A program made the position numbers and the translations under genes. 39,205 bases of DNA from Paenibacillus sp. 598K (GTDB lineage: Bacteria; Bacillota; Bacilli; Paenibacillales; Paenibacillaceae): NCBI RefSeq assembly GCF_003851045.1, contig NZ_BFBX01000049.1, positions 1 to 39,205 of the forward strand, in the 5' to 3' direction. Shown here piece by piece: positions 16,245-25,101 of this stretch. The notes below the pieces were generated by a model. That model searched no databases. It saw only the letters and a list, made by a program, of their open reading frames with translations, and was not told where the DNA came from. Within the stretch, counting starts at the first letter, position 1; every line of letters begins with the position of its first letter.

Positions 16245-17255
16245 ATGCCTAACACAAAGTTGCCCCTGATCGGGGCATTGACGTCGAGCCCGCTGATCCG
16301 GCGGCACCCCGCCAATCCCGTGCTGGATGCGGGTCGCGTACCGTATCCTACGGCGCTTGTCTTCAATGCAGGCGTAGCCAAATTCAATGGCCGTTATGTC
16401 ATGGTATTCCGCAACGATTACGGCTCGTTGGAGCATCAGACGATCGAGCCGTCGCATACGACCGATCTGGGCATCGCCTTCAGCGATGACGGCGTACACT
16501 GGACGGCGGGGCCAAAGCCGGTATTCAAGCTTCGCGATGAAGAGATCGTACGCGCCTACGACCCGCGTCTGACGGTCATCGACGGCCGCTGCTACATGTG
16601 CTTTGCCGTCGATACGCGGCACGGCATCCGGGGCGGCGTGGCGGTCACAGACGACTTCGAGTCGTTCGAGGTCTTGAGTCTGTCGACGCCGGATCTCCGC
16701 AATATGGTGCTGTTCCCAGAGCGAATCGGCGGCAACTATGTCCGGCTGGAGCGGCCATTCACCGTATACAGCCGCGGCGGCGCCGACCGGTTCGACACGT
16801 GGATCTCGGAGTCGCCGGATCTGGTGTACTGGGGCCGCTCCGAGCTGCTGCTGGCGGTGGAGCAAGTGCCGTTCGCCAACGACAAGATCGGTCCGGCGGC
16901 GCCGCCGGTGAAGACGAGCAAAGGCTGGCTGACCACCTTCCATGCGGTCGATGTCGATCCGGCCAGAGGCAAGAACGGCTGGGAGCCGTCCTGGCGAAAG
17001 CGTTATACGGCGGGCATTATGCTGCTCGAACTCGATAATCCGAAGCGCATCCTTGGCATGAGCACCTCGCCCCTGCTTGCGCCGGAAGCCCCTTACGAGA
17101 CAGACGGCGGCTTTCGCAATGACGTCATCTTCCCCGGCGGCATGATCCTGGAGGAGGACGGCGAGGTGAAAATCTACTACGGCGCCGCCGACACGGTGGA
17201 ATGTCTGGCTACTGCCCATGTGGATGATTTGATTCAGCTGTGTCTGAAGCGCTGA
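16245..17255 (+). CDS. glycoside hydrolase family 130 beta-1,4-mannoside phosphorylase
   Basis: A 336-residue GH130 enzyme, normal length. The N-terminal block RRHPANPVLDAGRVPYP and the catalytic Asp of YDPRLTVIDGRCYM (about residue 107) are visible. The YSRGG block and the late GGFRNDVIFPGGMILEEDG with YYGAADT are typical. GH130 enzymes split beta-1,4-mannosyl bonds with inorganic phosphate, giving mannose 1-phosphate. Candidates for the acceptor are glucose, mannose or GlcNAc (N-glycan core); the sequence alone does not let me choose. It is cytoplasmic and acts on what the transporter brings in. ATG at 16245 after AGGAGGAAAG. Last gene of the operon. Confidence 0.92.
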   Translation: MPNTKLPLIGALTSSPLIRRHPANPVLDAGRVPYPTALVFNAGVAKFNGRYVMVFRNDYGSLEHQTIEPSHTTDLGIAFSDDGVHWTAGPKPVFKLRDEEIVRAYDPRLTVIDGRCYMCFAVDTRHGIRGGVAVTDDFESFEVLSLSTPDLRNMVLFPERIGGNYVRLERPFTVYSRGGADRFDTWISESPDLVYWGRSELLLAVEQVPFANDKIGPAAPPVKTSKGWLTTFHAVDVDPARGKNGWEPSWRKRYTAGIMLLELDNPKRILGMSTSPLLAPEAPYETDGGFRNDVIFPGGMILEEDGEVKIYYGAADTVECLATAHVDDLIQLCLKR

Positions 17256-17288
17256 GGACGCTCTAGTAGATTGTTCCCTAATTAAAAA

Positions 17289-17323
17289 CCCCCGGCTCCC
17301 ATCCTCTGGATGGAAACCGGGGG
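17289..17323. terminator. terminator between convergent GH130 and binding protein genes
   Basis: Stem CCCCCGG...CCGGGGG with an inner CCATCC/GGATGG stem. Leftwards it is followed by TTTTTAATT, so it ends the binding protein transcript that starts at 18677; rightwards it can also stop the GH130 operon. Confidence 0.85.
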
Positions 17324-17333
17324 CAAGCCTGCT

Positions 17334-18677
17334 TTAGCCGCCGCGCGCGATCAGCGCGTTGTGGCGCTTGACGATGTTCTCCATCGTCTTGTCGAGATCG
17401 CTGCTGTTGAGGAAGTAATTTTCGAGCTCCTCGGTGCGCAGATCGTTCAGTTGGACCGGCACCGTGTTGATGTAGCTCTCCTGCCCGCCGAACAGGACGT
17501 TCGCCAGCGACTCGAGATCGTACAGCTCCTCGTGGCCTTCGACCAGCTTGGCCTGGGTCGCAGCGGCATCGATCTGTCCGGAAGCCGGGATGCGGCCGCC
17601 CTTGCTCAGATACGATACGCCCTCATCGGCATACCACTTCAGGAATTCCCATGCCTCTTCCTTGTAAGCCGACTTTGGATTGATCGCGACGACGTCGCTC
17701 AGACCGCCCTCGCCTTTGAAGTCGGCGCGTGCGCCGTCCGGCCGCGGTACGGTAGCAAAGGCAATCTTGAACTCGCGCGGATAGTCGGTCAGGTTGTTGG
17801 CGTTACGGAAGATCCAGTTGCCTGCGCCGAACATCGCCGCTTCGCCCTTCAGGAAGGATGCGTCGACCGGCAGCTTGGTCGCCACCTGCTCGCCGTAGGT
17901 CGGCATGCTCTTGTCCTCGTGCATCATCTTGTGCCATGTCTCGAGCGAAGCGCGCGTGACCGGCGTATCTAGGTTCGACTTGCCGTCCTTGACGAATTCG
18001 TTTTGCAGCTCGCCGTCCATGTTGAAGGTGAACATGCTCGTCGGCTGTACATAACCGTACGGGCGGCCTTCCTTCAGCTTTTTGGCGTATTCCGCCAGAT
18101 CGCTCTGCGTCCAGTCCAGTGGAGGCACCGGCAGTCCTGCCGCGTCCAGCGCATCCTTGTTCAGCCAGATGAAGTTTTTGGAGGAGACGGTCGGCAGGCC
18201 ATAATAGCTGCCGTCGAACTGCCAGCCCTTCGCCTGCTCGCCCATCTTGGCATCGATATCGTAGCCCTCGAGCTCGCTCAGATTAAGCGCGCCTCCGGCT
18301 TGCACCCGCTTCTCCAGCATAAACTTCGCATAGTTGGTGTACAGGTCGATGCTCTCGCCCGCTACCAGCGCCGTATCCAGCTTCAGGTTGCCGCTGTCGT
18401 CGTTGACGTAGCGCACATACTCGACCTGGACGTTCGGGTTGGCATCGTTCCACGCCTTCACCATATCGAGCGGACCCGCTTCCTCCGGCACGCCGCCCCA
18501 GAATTTCAGCGTAATCGTCTGCGCGCTTGCCGCGCCTCCTCCGTTGCTGTTCTCCGGCGTCGTTGCGTTACCTCCGTCGGCCGGAGTATTGCCCCCGTTG
18601 TTGCCGCCCCCGCAACCGCTTGCAATAACCGATAATGCCAGCATCGATGTCAGCATCCACTGTTGTCTCTTCTTCAC
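17334..18677 (-). CDS. extracellular solute-binding lipoprotein of the PL8 locus (family 1 type)
   Basis: A 447-residue sugar-binding lipoprotein: KKR start, hydrophobic core, lipobox SVIASGC (Cys22), a Gly/Asn-rich linker to about 50, then the ITLKFWGGVPEEAGP start of a family 1 solute-binding fold. Start GTG at 18677 with AAGGGAGG ten bases upstream. It is expressed from its own promoter (-10 at 18739-18744), which carries the same 34-bp motif as the lyase and permease promoters, so it most likely serves the YesP/YesQ-type permeases encoded 10 kb upstream. Ligand: probably the unsaturated oligosaccharides released by the PL8 lyase (inference). Confidence 0.92.
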   Translation of the reverse strand: MKKRQQWMLTSMLALSVIASGCGGGNNGGNTPADGGNATTPENSNGGGAASAQTITLKFWGGVPEEAGPLDMVKAWNDANPNVQVEYVRYVNDDSGNLKLDTALVAGESIDLYTNYAKFMLEKRVQAGGALNLSELEGYDIDAKMGEQAKGWQFDGSYYGLPTVSSKNFIWLNKDALDAAGLPVPPLDWTQSDLAEYAKKLKEGRPYGYVQPTSMFTFNMDGELQNEFVKDGKSNLDTPVTRASLETWHKMMHEDKSMPTYGEQVATKLPVDASFLKGEAAMFGAGNWIFRNANNLTDYPREFKIAFATVPRPDGARADFKGEGGLSDVVAINPKSAYKEEAWEFLKWYADEGVSYLSKGGRIPASGQIDAAATQAKLVEGHEELYDLESLANVLFGGQESYINTVPVQLNDLRTEELENYFLNSSDLDKTMENIVKRHNALIARGG

Positions 18678-18738
18678 CTTGTGTAACCTCCCTTAGTCTG
18701 TCAGCCCTTGCGAATCGGTCTGTTCTGTTGCTTGCTCT

Positions 18739-18794
18739 ATCTTATCATCCTGACGACCGTGGCGACAGAAACGCTATTGGGATGTAATGCGACA
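18739..18794 (-). promoter_or_regulatory. promoter and shared operator of the binding protein gene
   Basis: On the + strand the operator (18761-18794) reads GACAGAAACGCTATTGGG followed by ATGTAATGCGACA. Read leftwards, a TAAGAT -10 (18744-18739) lies 16 bases beyond it; no proper -35 is present, as expected for an activator-dependent promoter. Related copies: 22220-22253 and 29508-29541. Confidence 0.65.
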
Positions 18795-18834
18795 TTTTTG
18801 GGACGCGGGGGAGGCTCAAAAGCGGGCCTACGGT

Positions 18835-19044
18835 CACGGGATCGATCTTTCGATTTCATTATTTCTAACCGCTTTAGCGGTTGAAATCCGGGGACAGCGT
18901 ATGCTTCCGAAGCTAGCTTTTCTGCGAAAAGCTCTTAGGCGACCATTTCATTTCTACAGATTCGATCCCGTGCCTCTTCGGCTGCTTTTGAGCAGCTTTA
19001 TTAAGGCAGAAGGGCTCTTGTTGGGCACAGAGGAGCTTGTGCCC
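18835..19044. repeat. structured noncoding element with nested inverted repeats
   Basis: An outer 11-bp inverted repeat (CACGGGATCGA at 18835-18845, TCGATCCCGTG at 18962-18972) encloses two perfect hairpins: AACCGCT/AGCGGTT (18867-18882) and AGCTTTTC/GAAAAGCT (18915-18933). Two more follow: GCTGCT/AGCAGC (18981-18996) and GGGCACA/TGTGCCC (19023-19044). Open frames on both strands here (91 and 62 codons) look non-coding. It fills the gap between the lyase gene and the binding protein promoter. It could be a MITE-like dispersed repeat or a structured RNA. Confidence 0.5.
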
Positions 19045-19119
19045 ATACAAGATAAAACTTAATGATGCATACCTCCGATAAAACCTTGAAGAGTTGGCCA
19101 AACAATTAATATTGCGTGG

Positions 19120-22100
19120 TCAAGGCGTTAGCTTGCGCAGCAGCACCTCCTGCGCCTGCGTGCCGCCCTTGTAGGTGAGCAGGCCGCTGCGTCCCGACGC
19201 GAAGCTGGCGTCGGTGACTGACGCTTGCAGCGCATAGCCGCTGCCGCTGTCGACGTACAAGCGCAACTGCGAGCCTTGCAGCTCCGCCTTGACGCGGTAC
19301 GACGAGCCAGCAGCCGCACTCGTTGCCGAACTGGTCGCGAGCACGGTCCATACGCCGCCCTGGCGCTTGAGGATGCGCCAGTTGCCGTTGCCTGCCGCGT
19401 CGGTGGCGGTGAAGCCGAAGCGGTAATAGTTCTGCGCGTCGACGTAGCGGCCGATCAGACTCAGCGCGCTGCCTCCGGCGCTCCAGGGCGTCGCCGCGCC
19501 CGTCAGCTCGATGCTGTAATTGGCAGCGCTCACGCCTCGGATCAGACTGCGGCACTCGCCTGCCGGCTGGTTGGTCGTGTACGCAAAGGCCCCGCCGAGC
19601 GCCTCTGCGCGAGCGACGCTCCAGTGCGCCGCGCCGCATGCCGGCACAGTACCGGAAGCGGCGACGCTCATCGGCTCCCAGCCTGGCGCGGTGCCGTAGG
19701 CGAAGTCGTCGTGGAACAGCCAATCGCTGCGATCCGGCAGCGAGTCGGGCGATGCCGGCGGCGGCGCGAGCCGCAACGCAGCCTCGAAGCTCTCGCCCCG
19801 CGCGCCCTGGACATCGACATGGAGCTGCACCGTCGGCGACAGCCGCGTCACATAGACGCCAGAGCTCGTGGAGATGACGGACTGTGCTGGCTGTTCCAGC
19901 TCGATGACGAGATAATCCTGCGCCTGCTGGGTCGGATCGGCGACCGCTATCCGCAGCTCGTCGCCGCTGACGCGGGTCATCACCGACGCCTGCCCGCTGC
20001 TAGTGATGCCTCCCGCCGTACCGCCGGCAGTCGTCCAGAAGTTCGCCCCCGTCGCCTGCAGCGTCTCTTGACGCACCGCCTGCACGGCTGGGGTATTGAC
20101 CAGGATCGTCGTCGACGGGTTGGCCGCATAGGCCTCGGCCTCAGCGCTCGACAGCCCCGGCAGCAGCACGTAGCTGTAAGTCGCGTCGACGGGACTTGGC
20201 CCATGGTTGATCCGGATCGACTGGTAGACGCGGCTGATCGGCGTCTCCGGCCCGGTCGCATTGATCTGTCGCCAGCTGCCCTCGCGCAGCGTGCGCTGCA
20301 CCTCGAGGTCTGCCCCATCCGGGAAGTAATAGCCGATATCCGAGCCCGGCATATCGCCCGCCAGATGCGCCCACTGCGCCCCGGTCACGGTCTCGGCAGC
20401 GCCCGGAGCTGTCGTCAGCGCAGCCGCTCCATCGACCGTGAAGGGCGATGTGCCGGGGCCTGCCAGCTTGCGATGCTCGACATTGGTGACGATCGGCCGG
20501 TTGTCAGTACTCGCGATACCCGCGCCCAGAGCGACGAGCTCCTCGTCGAACAGGAACCACGACTTGCGTCCGCTCAGCGTATTGCCCCAGGCGTCCAGCT
20601 CCATGCCTGCCGCGCCGTAGGCTTCGTCCAGAATGACGCCGCCGACCCAATGCGATGGGCTCAGATACTCATAGCCCGAGCTGTTGAGCCGCGGATTCGT
20701 ATCGATCGTCGTGCCGGGCAACCGATACGGATCGACCGTAGCCCAGTAATCGTCGCTGTAGTGGGACAGATCGTCATTGTACAGATAAGTCATGCCATCG
20801 CCGGTGAACCAGCCCTTCAGATTCTCGCCATTGATCGCCTCGAAGTTGAAGACGCGCGCCGACGACATGCTGATGCCGAAGCCGAAGCCTTCGCGCAGAT
20901 GGACGACGCGGTCCATGCCTGCGAACACGCGATTCATGACGAGCGGCTCGCGCGGGACGACCGTCGGATCGGCCATCAGCTGCTTGCCAAGGACGATGTT
21001 GTACATCGTGCTCTTCTCGAAGAACGGGTAATACGTATCCTCGGCGATCATCGCCTTGACGAGACGCTGGAGTGCAGGCCGCTCGGCATCCGGAGCGGTC
21101 TGCGACAGCCGCAGGATCGCCTGAGTCGCCCGATTGCCCGCATAGTGGTCCTGATAAGGCGCTCTGGACATCTCGCGTCCCCGCGTCATATCCATCAGCG
21201 CGCCCTTGTACAGGATCGGCTCGAACGCTTCGCGCACCCAGCGGTACACATGGCCCAGCCGAGGATCGATCACCCGCCAGTCCGAGCCGTCGAGCAGGTA
21301 CAGTACCCCGGCGATATCGCTGATCAGCGACAGCCCATAGCCGCCCGTATACGGATAGCGATAGTGCTGGATAAACGAGCCGTCCGCATAAAAGCCGTCG
21401 CCCGAGGTGACGTACGAGAGCACGTCGCTCAGTCCGTTGCTCGCCGCCGCCAGCTTGGCCGCATCCTTGACGATTACACCGCGCAGCCCGACCACCGTAA
21501 TCTTCCACACCCGGTTCGCTCCGGTCATCTCGACGATCGGCGAGCGCGCCTCGATCGCCGCCGCATAGCTGGCTATTCGCGTCGTGCCCAGCTCGTCATA
21601 GAGCAGCACCATCAGGTCGTTGAGCCGCAGCGGCGCGCCGATCTGCCAGTCCCACCAGTTGTTGTAGGGAGTCGCGCTGGCGTTGTAGCGCTGGGCGTGC
21701 ATCCAGTCGAGCGCCGACAGCAGGTCGGCGAGCAGCGCTGGATCGCCCGCCAGCGTGCTGCCTGGCGTCGCATAAGCGATGGCCATATCCTTGAGCCGCC
21801 CGTAGCTGTCGGTGATATGGCTCGATATGGTCGTACTGCACAGATCGGTCCACAGACAGGCTCGCGTTGGCGACGTCTGCAGTGTATCCCAACGGGACTG
21901 GGCCAGCGCATCGATCGCCGCCCGCTTGACCGTGATATCCGCATCGCTGCCTGCAGCGGCAGCGCCTCCAGTCAGCAGCGTCTTCCACCTTTCGCGCAGC
22001 ACGTCGAAGCGATCGGCAGCCGCCGCGTTCGGGACGGACCACCCCTCTGCCAGACCGCTCCATAACAGGCATACGAGCAAGCCGATCAGACCTGCCCGCA

Positions 22101-22143
22101 GTCGCCAATGACGCGCCGATGCGCGTTGTTTTCGTTTCACCAT
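19120..22143 (-). CDS. secreted polysaccharide lyase family 8 (hyaluronate/chondroitin/xanthan lyase type)
   Basis: A 1007-residue secreted enzyme. The signal peptide (about 1-43) has a hydrophobic core and ends in NAAAAD. The alpha-toroid domain carries NNWWDWQIG (161-169) and the catalytic set N210, H260, Y269, R323; the spacings 50, 9 and 54 equal those of pneumococcal hyaluronate lyase (N349/H399/Y408/R462). Then come the beta-sandwich domains and, after about 800, an extra C-terminal domain of some 200 residues (LamG/concanavalin-like by appearance) that may bind carbohydrate. It cuts a uronic acid-containing polymer by beta-elimination. The specificity cannot be told from sequence. Start ATG at 22143 after AAGGAGGAAG (12 bases); upstream in-frame ATGs would lie in or before that site. 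It has its own promoter with the shared operator and a cre site. Confidence 0.92.
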   Translation of the reverse strand: MVKRKQRASARHWRLRAGLIGLLVCLLWSGLAEGWSVPNAAAADRFDVLRERWKTLLTGGAAAAGSDADITVKRAAIDALAQSRWDTLQTSPTRACLWTDLCSTTISSHITDSYGRLKDMAIAYATPGSTLAGDPALLADLLSALDWMHAQRYNASATPYNNWWDWQIGAPLRLNDLMVLLYDELGTTRIASYAAAIEARSPIVEMTGANRVWKITVVGLRGVIVKDAAKLAAASNGLSDVLSYVTSGDGFYADGSFIQHYRYPYTGGYGLSLISDIAGVLYLLDGSDWRVIDPRLGHVYRWVREAFEPILYKGALMDMTRGREMSRAPYQDHYAGNRATQAILRLSQTAPDAERPALQRLVKAMIAEDTYYPFFEKSTMYNIVLGKQLMADPTVVPREPLVMNRVFAGMDRVVHLREGFGFGISMSSARVFNFEAINGENLKGWFTGDGMTYLYNDDLSHYSDDYWATVDPYRLPGTTIDTNPRLNSSGYEYLSPSHWVGGVILDEAYGAAGMELDAWGNTLSGRKSWFLFDEELVALGAGIASTDNRPIVTNVEHRKLAGPGTSPFTVDGAAALTTAPGAAETVTGAQWAHLAGDMPGSDIGYYFPDGADLEVQRTLREGSWRQINATGPETPISRVYQSIRINHGPSPVDATYSYVLLPGLSSAEAEAYAANPSTTILVNTPAVQAVRQETLQATGANFWTTAGGTAGGITSSGQASVMTRVSGDELRIAVADPTQQAQDYLVIELEQPAQSVISTSSGVYVTRLSPTVQLHVDVQGARGESFEAALRLAPPPASPDSLPDRSDWLFHDDFAYGTAPGWEPMSVAASGTVPACGAAHWSVARAEALGGAFAYTTNQPAGECRSLIRGVSAANYSIELTGAATPWSAGGSALSLIGRYVDAQNYYRFGFTATDAAGNGNWRILKRQGGVWTVLATSSATSAAAGSSYRVKAELQGSQLRLYVDSGSGYALQASVTDASFASGRSGLLTYKGGTQAQEVLLRKLTP

Positions 22144-22176
22144 TTCCTCATACTTCCTCCTTTTTTTCATTCTTAA

Positions 22177-22190
22177 TGTAAGCGATTTCA
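22177..22190. promoter_or_regulatory. CcpA catabolite responsive element (cre) of the PL8 gene
   Basis: TGTAAGCGATTTCA fits the consensus TGNAANCGNWNNCA at every fixed position. It begins just downstream of the presumed start point (-10 TACACT at 22202-22197), where CcpA binding represses. It would shut off the lyase when a preferred sugar is present. Confidence 0.75.
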
Positions 22191-22196
22191 AAAATG

Positions 22197-22253
22197 AGTG
22201 TACCATGCCTGCCTGCGCTTGCGACAGGCGCGCTGTTGGGTTGCGATGCTACT
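22197..22253 (-). promoter_or_regulatory. promoter and shared operator of the PL8 gene
   Basis: On the + strand the operator (22220-22253) reads GACAGGCGCGCTGTTGGG followed by TTGCGATGCTACT; 24 of 34 positions equal the copy at 18761-18794. Leftwards, TACACT (22202-22197) lies 17 bases on; the -35 place is taken by the end of the operator. Confidence 0.65.
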
Positions 22254-22275
22254 TTTTTTGGGGGAGAGGCGGCGC

Positions 22276-23046
22276 TTACGAGCGCCGGAAATCGCTGGGC
22301 GTCTTGCCCGTCCAGCGCTTGAACACCTTGATGAAGTAGTTGTCGTTGGCAAAGCCGCAGCGCTCCGAGATGACCGAGATCGGCAGCGTGCTGACGAGCA
22401 GCTCGTGGACCGCCGCCTCGACCCGCACCTTCTGGGTGAAGCTGGTGATCGTATGGCCGGTCTTCTTGCGGAAGACGTTGCTCACATACGTCTGCTCCAT
22501 GTTGACGAGCCGCGCCAGCTCGCCGAGCGTAATCTCGCGGCTGTAATGCTCGGAGATGTACGCGACGATCCGGTCCACCTGCGGATGATCGGTCAGTCGC
22601 TCCTTCGCCTCGCCCGTCTCGCGTTGCACCGCCTGGCTGACCGCATCAAGCTTGCGCCACTTGTCCCGCTGCTCCAGCGCCGTCCGCGCCTTGGCCAGCA
22701 GCTCGACCAGCCGCTCCGGCCGCAGCGACAGCTTCAGCACGTAGCCGATCGCTCCGTGCTCGAGCGCTTGCTGGGCATACTCGAACTCCGACATGCATGT
22801 CAGCATGATAAACGCCGCATCCCAGCCCGCCTCGCGGCTGCGACGCAGCAGCTCGACGCCGTCCATCGCCGGCATGACGATATCCGTGATGACGATGTCC
22901 GGGCGCTCCTGCTGCATCGCCGCATACGCCTCTGCGCCGTTGCCGTACTCGCCCTTGACCGTGAAGCCATGCTTCTCCCAGACGATCAGGTGCTTCAGCA
23001 TCTCGAGCGCATGCGGCTCGTCTTCTACAAGATAGACGCTATACAT
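22276..23046 (-). CDS. AraC-type response regulator (YesN-like)
   Basis: A 256-residue regulator, short for this class. The receiver domain (1-120) has the acidic pair E8/D9, phosphoacceptor D55 (VITDIVMP) and the conserved Lys in YVLKLSL. After a linker of about 35 residues comes the AraC double HTH (about 150-255, GFANDNYFIKVFKRWTGKTP). It overlaps the kinase gene by 8 bases, so the pair is co-translated. The ATG at 23046 follows GGGAGGG. It is the prime candidate to bind the shared 34-bp motif upstream of the lyase, binding protein and permease genes. Confidence 0.92.
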   Translation of the reverse strand: MYSVYLVEDEPHALEMLKHLIVWEKHGFTVKGEYGNGAEAYAAMQQERPDIVITDIVMPAMDGVELLRRSREAGWDAAFIMLTCMSEFEYAQQALEHGAIGYVLKLSLRPERLVELLAKARTALEQRDKWRKLDAVSQAVQRETGEAKERLTDHPQVDRIVAYISEHYSREITLGELARLVNMEQTYVSNVFRKKTGHTITSFTQKVRVEAAVHELLVSTLPISVISERCGFANDNYFIKVFKRWTGKTPSDFRRS

Positions 23047-24847
23047 CCTCTTGTCCCTCCCTCTGATATGGCGCCGATACGAGTAGCGGCAGCCGGATCT
23101 CTACGGTCGTGCCGCCACGATCCGTCGCCGGGTACAGCTCGAGCGCCGCCTCGCCCTTGTAGAGCAGCTCCAGCCGCTCGCGGATATTGTCGAGTCCGAT
23201 CCCCTTGCGCTTGCGCTTGGTCGTCGAGCGGGCAGCCGCCTGACGCGCCGCCTCCAGTCCGCGACCGTCGTCGCTGACGAGCAGCCGCAGCTCGCGGTCC
23301 GAGCTGCGCTCGATGCGGATGGCGATCTCGCCGCCATCCGGCATATCGGCGAAGCCATGGATGATCGCATTTTCGACGAGCGGCTGCAGCGTGAACTTCG
23401 GCACCAGCGCGTAAGCGAGCGACGGATCATAGCTCAGCTCGAGCCGGTAGCGCTGGTTGAACCGGGTATTCTGGATGTGCATATATGCTTCCGTGAAGCT
23501 GATCTCCTGCGTCAACGGCACCAGATCGACCTCGGTGTTCAGACTCGTCTCGAGCAGCATCCCGAGCGAGACGCAGATGTCGAAGGTGACGCGATCCTGG
23601 TGCTTGAGCGCCTGGCTTTTGATCAGGTTGAGCGTGTTGAGCAGGAAGTGCGGGTCCATCTGCGAGACGAGGATCTGGAAGCGTACCGACTCCTTTTGCC
23701 GCTCCTCGACCTTGAGCCGGTAGATGAGCTGCTGGATATCGGCGATCATCCGGTTGAAGCTGGTCAGCAGATGTAGAATCTCGCCGCTATACGGCTCGGT
23801 CGGCAGCGTCACCCGCAGCTCGTTGTCCGCTGCCTTGCTCATCTGGACGCGCAGCTTGTGCAGCGGCTTGGTGACCGCCGAGGAGAGCAGCAGCGTCGCC
23901 GCGATGAAGACAAGCGTCAGCGCCAGCACGGCCAGCAATACATTGCGCTTGATCGCATCGGTCTCGGCGAATAGCTCCTCCAGCGAGATCTTCTTCACCA
24001 GCATCCAGTCGAGAGACGGCATATAGCTGGCCAGCACCATCGCCGCCTCGCCGTCGACCGTCTCATATACCGGCCTGTCGGGATGCGCCTGCAGCTGCGC
24101 GCCGAGCCGGGTCGACAGCTCCTGCGGCAGCTCCGCGGTCGTGCGGCTGCGGAAGATCGTATGCTCGCCGCCACGGATGACCAGGTACTCGGCCTGCGGG
24201 TCGGCCGCGCGCGCCCATTGCCCGAGCCAACGCTCGTGATCGATGCTGATCCGCAGCGCCCCGAACGGCTCGCGCCGATCATCGAGCAGCAGCGCGTCGA
24301 TCGTCAGCATCGTCCCGGCCGACACGATGTCCTTGACAACATAGGTCGCCGCCTCCTGCCAGTAATAACTCCCTTGGCCGCCGTCAGCCGCCAGCCGGGC
24401 GGCGATCTCTTCGTACAGCGCCGCTCCGTCCACCGCCTGGCGCGGCGTATAGTTGAAGTAGGCGCTGCCGTAACGATCGACGACGGTCATATAGACCGAA
24501 GGCGTGGACAGAAAAAAGGAATTGGCCAGCGAATCGAGGTTGCGGTTGATCTCCCGTCTCGCCTCATGGGGCGCCTCCTGCCCCTCAGGACCGAGATATT
24601 GCTCAAAAGACGGGTTCTGCGAGATGAGGATAAGCGAGCGCGTCATCAATCCGGTCAGATCGAGCAGGTCGCTGCGGAAGCTCTCGACCTCGCGCGAATT
24701 TTGGCCGATCTGGTTTTGCTTCAGCACCTGCTCGATCTGTGAGAAGCCGATCACGCACAGCGCCGAGAACGGGACGACGACGAGCAGAATATAAGCTGTA
24801 AACATACGGTACTTCAAGCTCTCGGGCCACCAACGTCTCCAGTTCAC
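23039..24847 (-). CDS. sensor histidine kinase (YesM-like, two TM)
   Basis: A 602-residue kinase. TM1 at about 16-36, an extracellular Cache-like sensor domain of about 265 residues, TM2 at about 302-324, a HAMP domain (VTKPLHKLRVQMSKAADNEL), then the His_kinase domain with QMDPHFLLNTLN (phospho-His 400) and an HATPase domain with NAIIHGF and DDGRGL. It passes phosphate to the regulator encoded directly after it and probably senses oligosaccharides outside the cell. I start it at GTG 24847 (AAGGA ten bases before); the open frame goes back to 25081 but that part has no ribosome site and contains a TGG-TATACT extended -10 promoter at 24894-24889. Confidence 0.92.
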   Translation of the reverse strand: MNWRRWWPESLKYRMFTAYILLVVVPFSALCVIGFSQIEQVLKQNQIGQNSREVESFRSDLLDLTGLMTRSLILISQNPSFEQYLGPEGQEAPHEARREINRNLDSLANSFFLSTPSVYMTVVDRYGSAYFNYTPRQAVDGAALYEEIAARLAADGGQGSYYWQEAATYVVKDIVSAGTMLTIDALLLDDRREPFGALRISIDHERWLGQWARAADPQAEYLVIRGGEHTIFRSRTTAELPQELSTRLGAQLQAHPDRPVYETVDGEAAMVLASYMPSLDWMLVKKISLEELFAETDAIKRNVLLAVLALTLVFIAATLLLSSAVTKPLHKLRVQMSKAADNELRVTLPTEPYSGEILHLLTSFNRMIADIQQLIYRLKVEERQKESVRFQILVSQMDPHFLLNTLNLIKSQALKHQDRVTFDICVSLGMLLETSLNTEVDLVPLTQEISFTEAYMHIQNTRFNQRYRLELSYDPSLAYALVPKFTLQPLVENAIIHGFADMPDGGEIAIRIERSSDRELRLLVSDDGRGLEAARQAAARSTTKRKRKGIGLDNIRERLELLYKGEAALELYPATDRGGTTVEIRLPLLVSAPYQREGQEDV

Positions 24848-25101
24848 CTGCGCTCTGTCCTTCCGTACGAGAGTAATTAGCCATGACCAGTATACCAAGA
24901 GCGACCAGCCTGCGCGAGAGCTGGCCAGGGGGAGGGACGGCCAGCCTGTTGCGCCCTCCGCCATACATCTCACTCCGCTGGCACCGACTGGACCGCGAGC
25001 GAAAGAAATTTTCCTTCGAACCGCCTTTTCCCCAACTTCCCGGCCTCCAGCACAAGCGCGTGACGGACACGCCGCCCCCATGCCCGGCTATTAAGGCCAA
25101 A

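Noticed and set aside
18787..19062. 91-codon frame (+) and 62-codon frame (-) in the gap after the PL8 gene
   Set aside because: Both run through the inverted repeats, lack ribosome sites and show no protein-like conservation; the structure explains the region better.
19225..22065. 946-codon open frame on the + strand opposite the PL8 gene
   Set aside because: High GC and strong third-position bias of the leftward lyase gene open the opposite strand; the translation is Arg/Val/Leu/Ala-rich low complexity without any domain or ribosome site.
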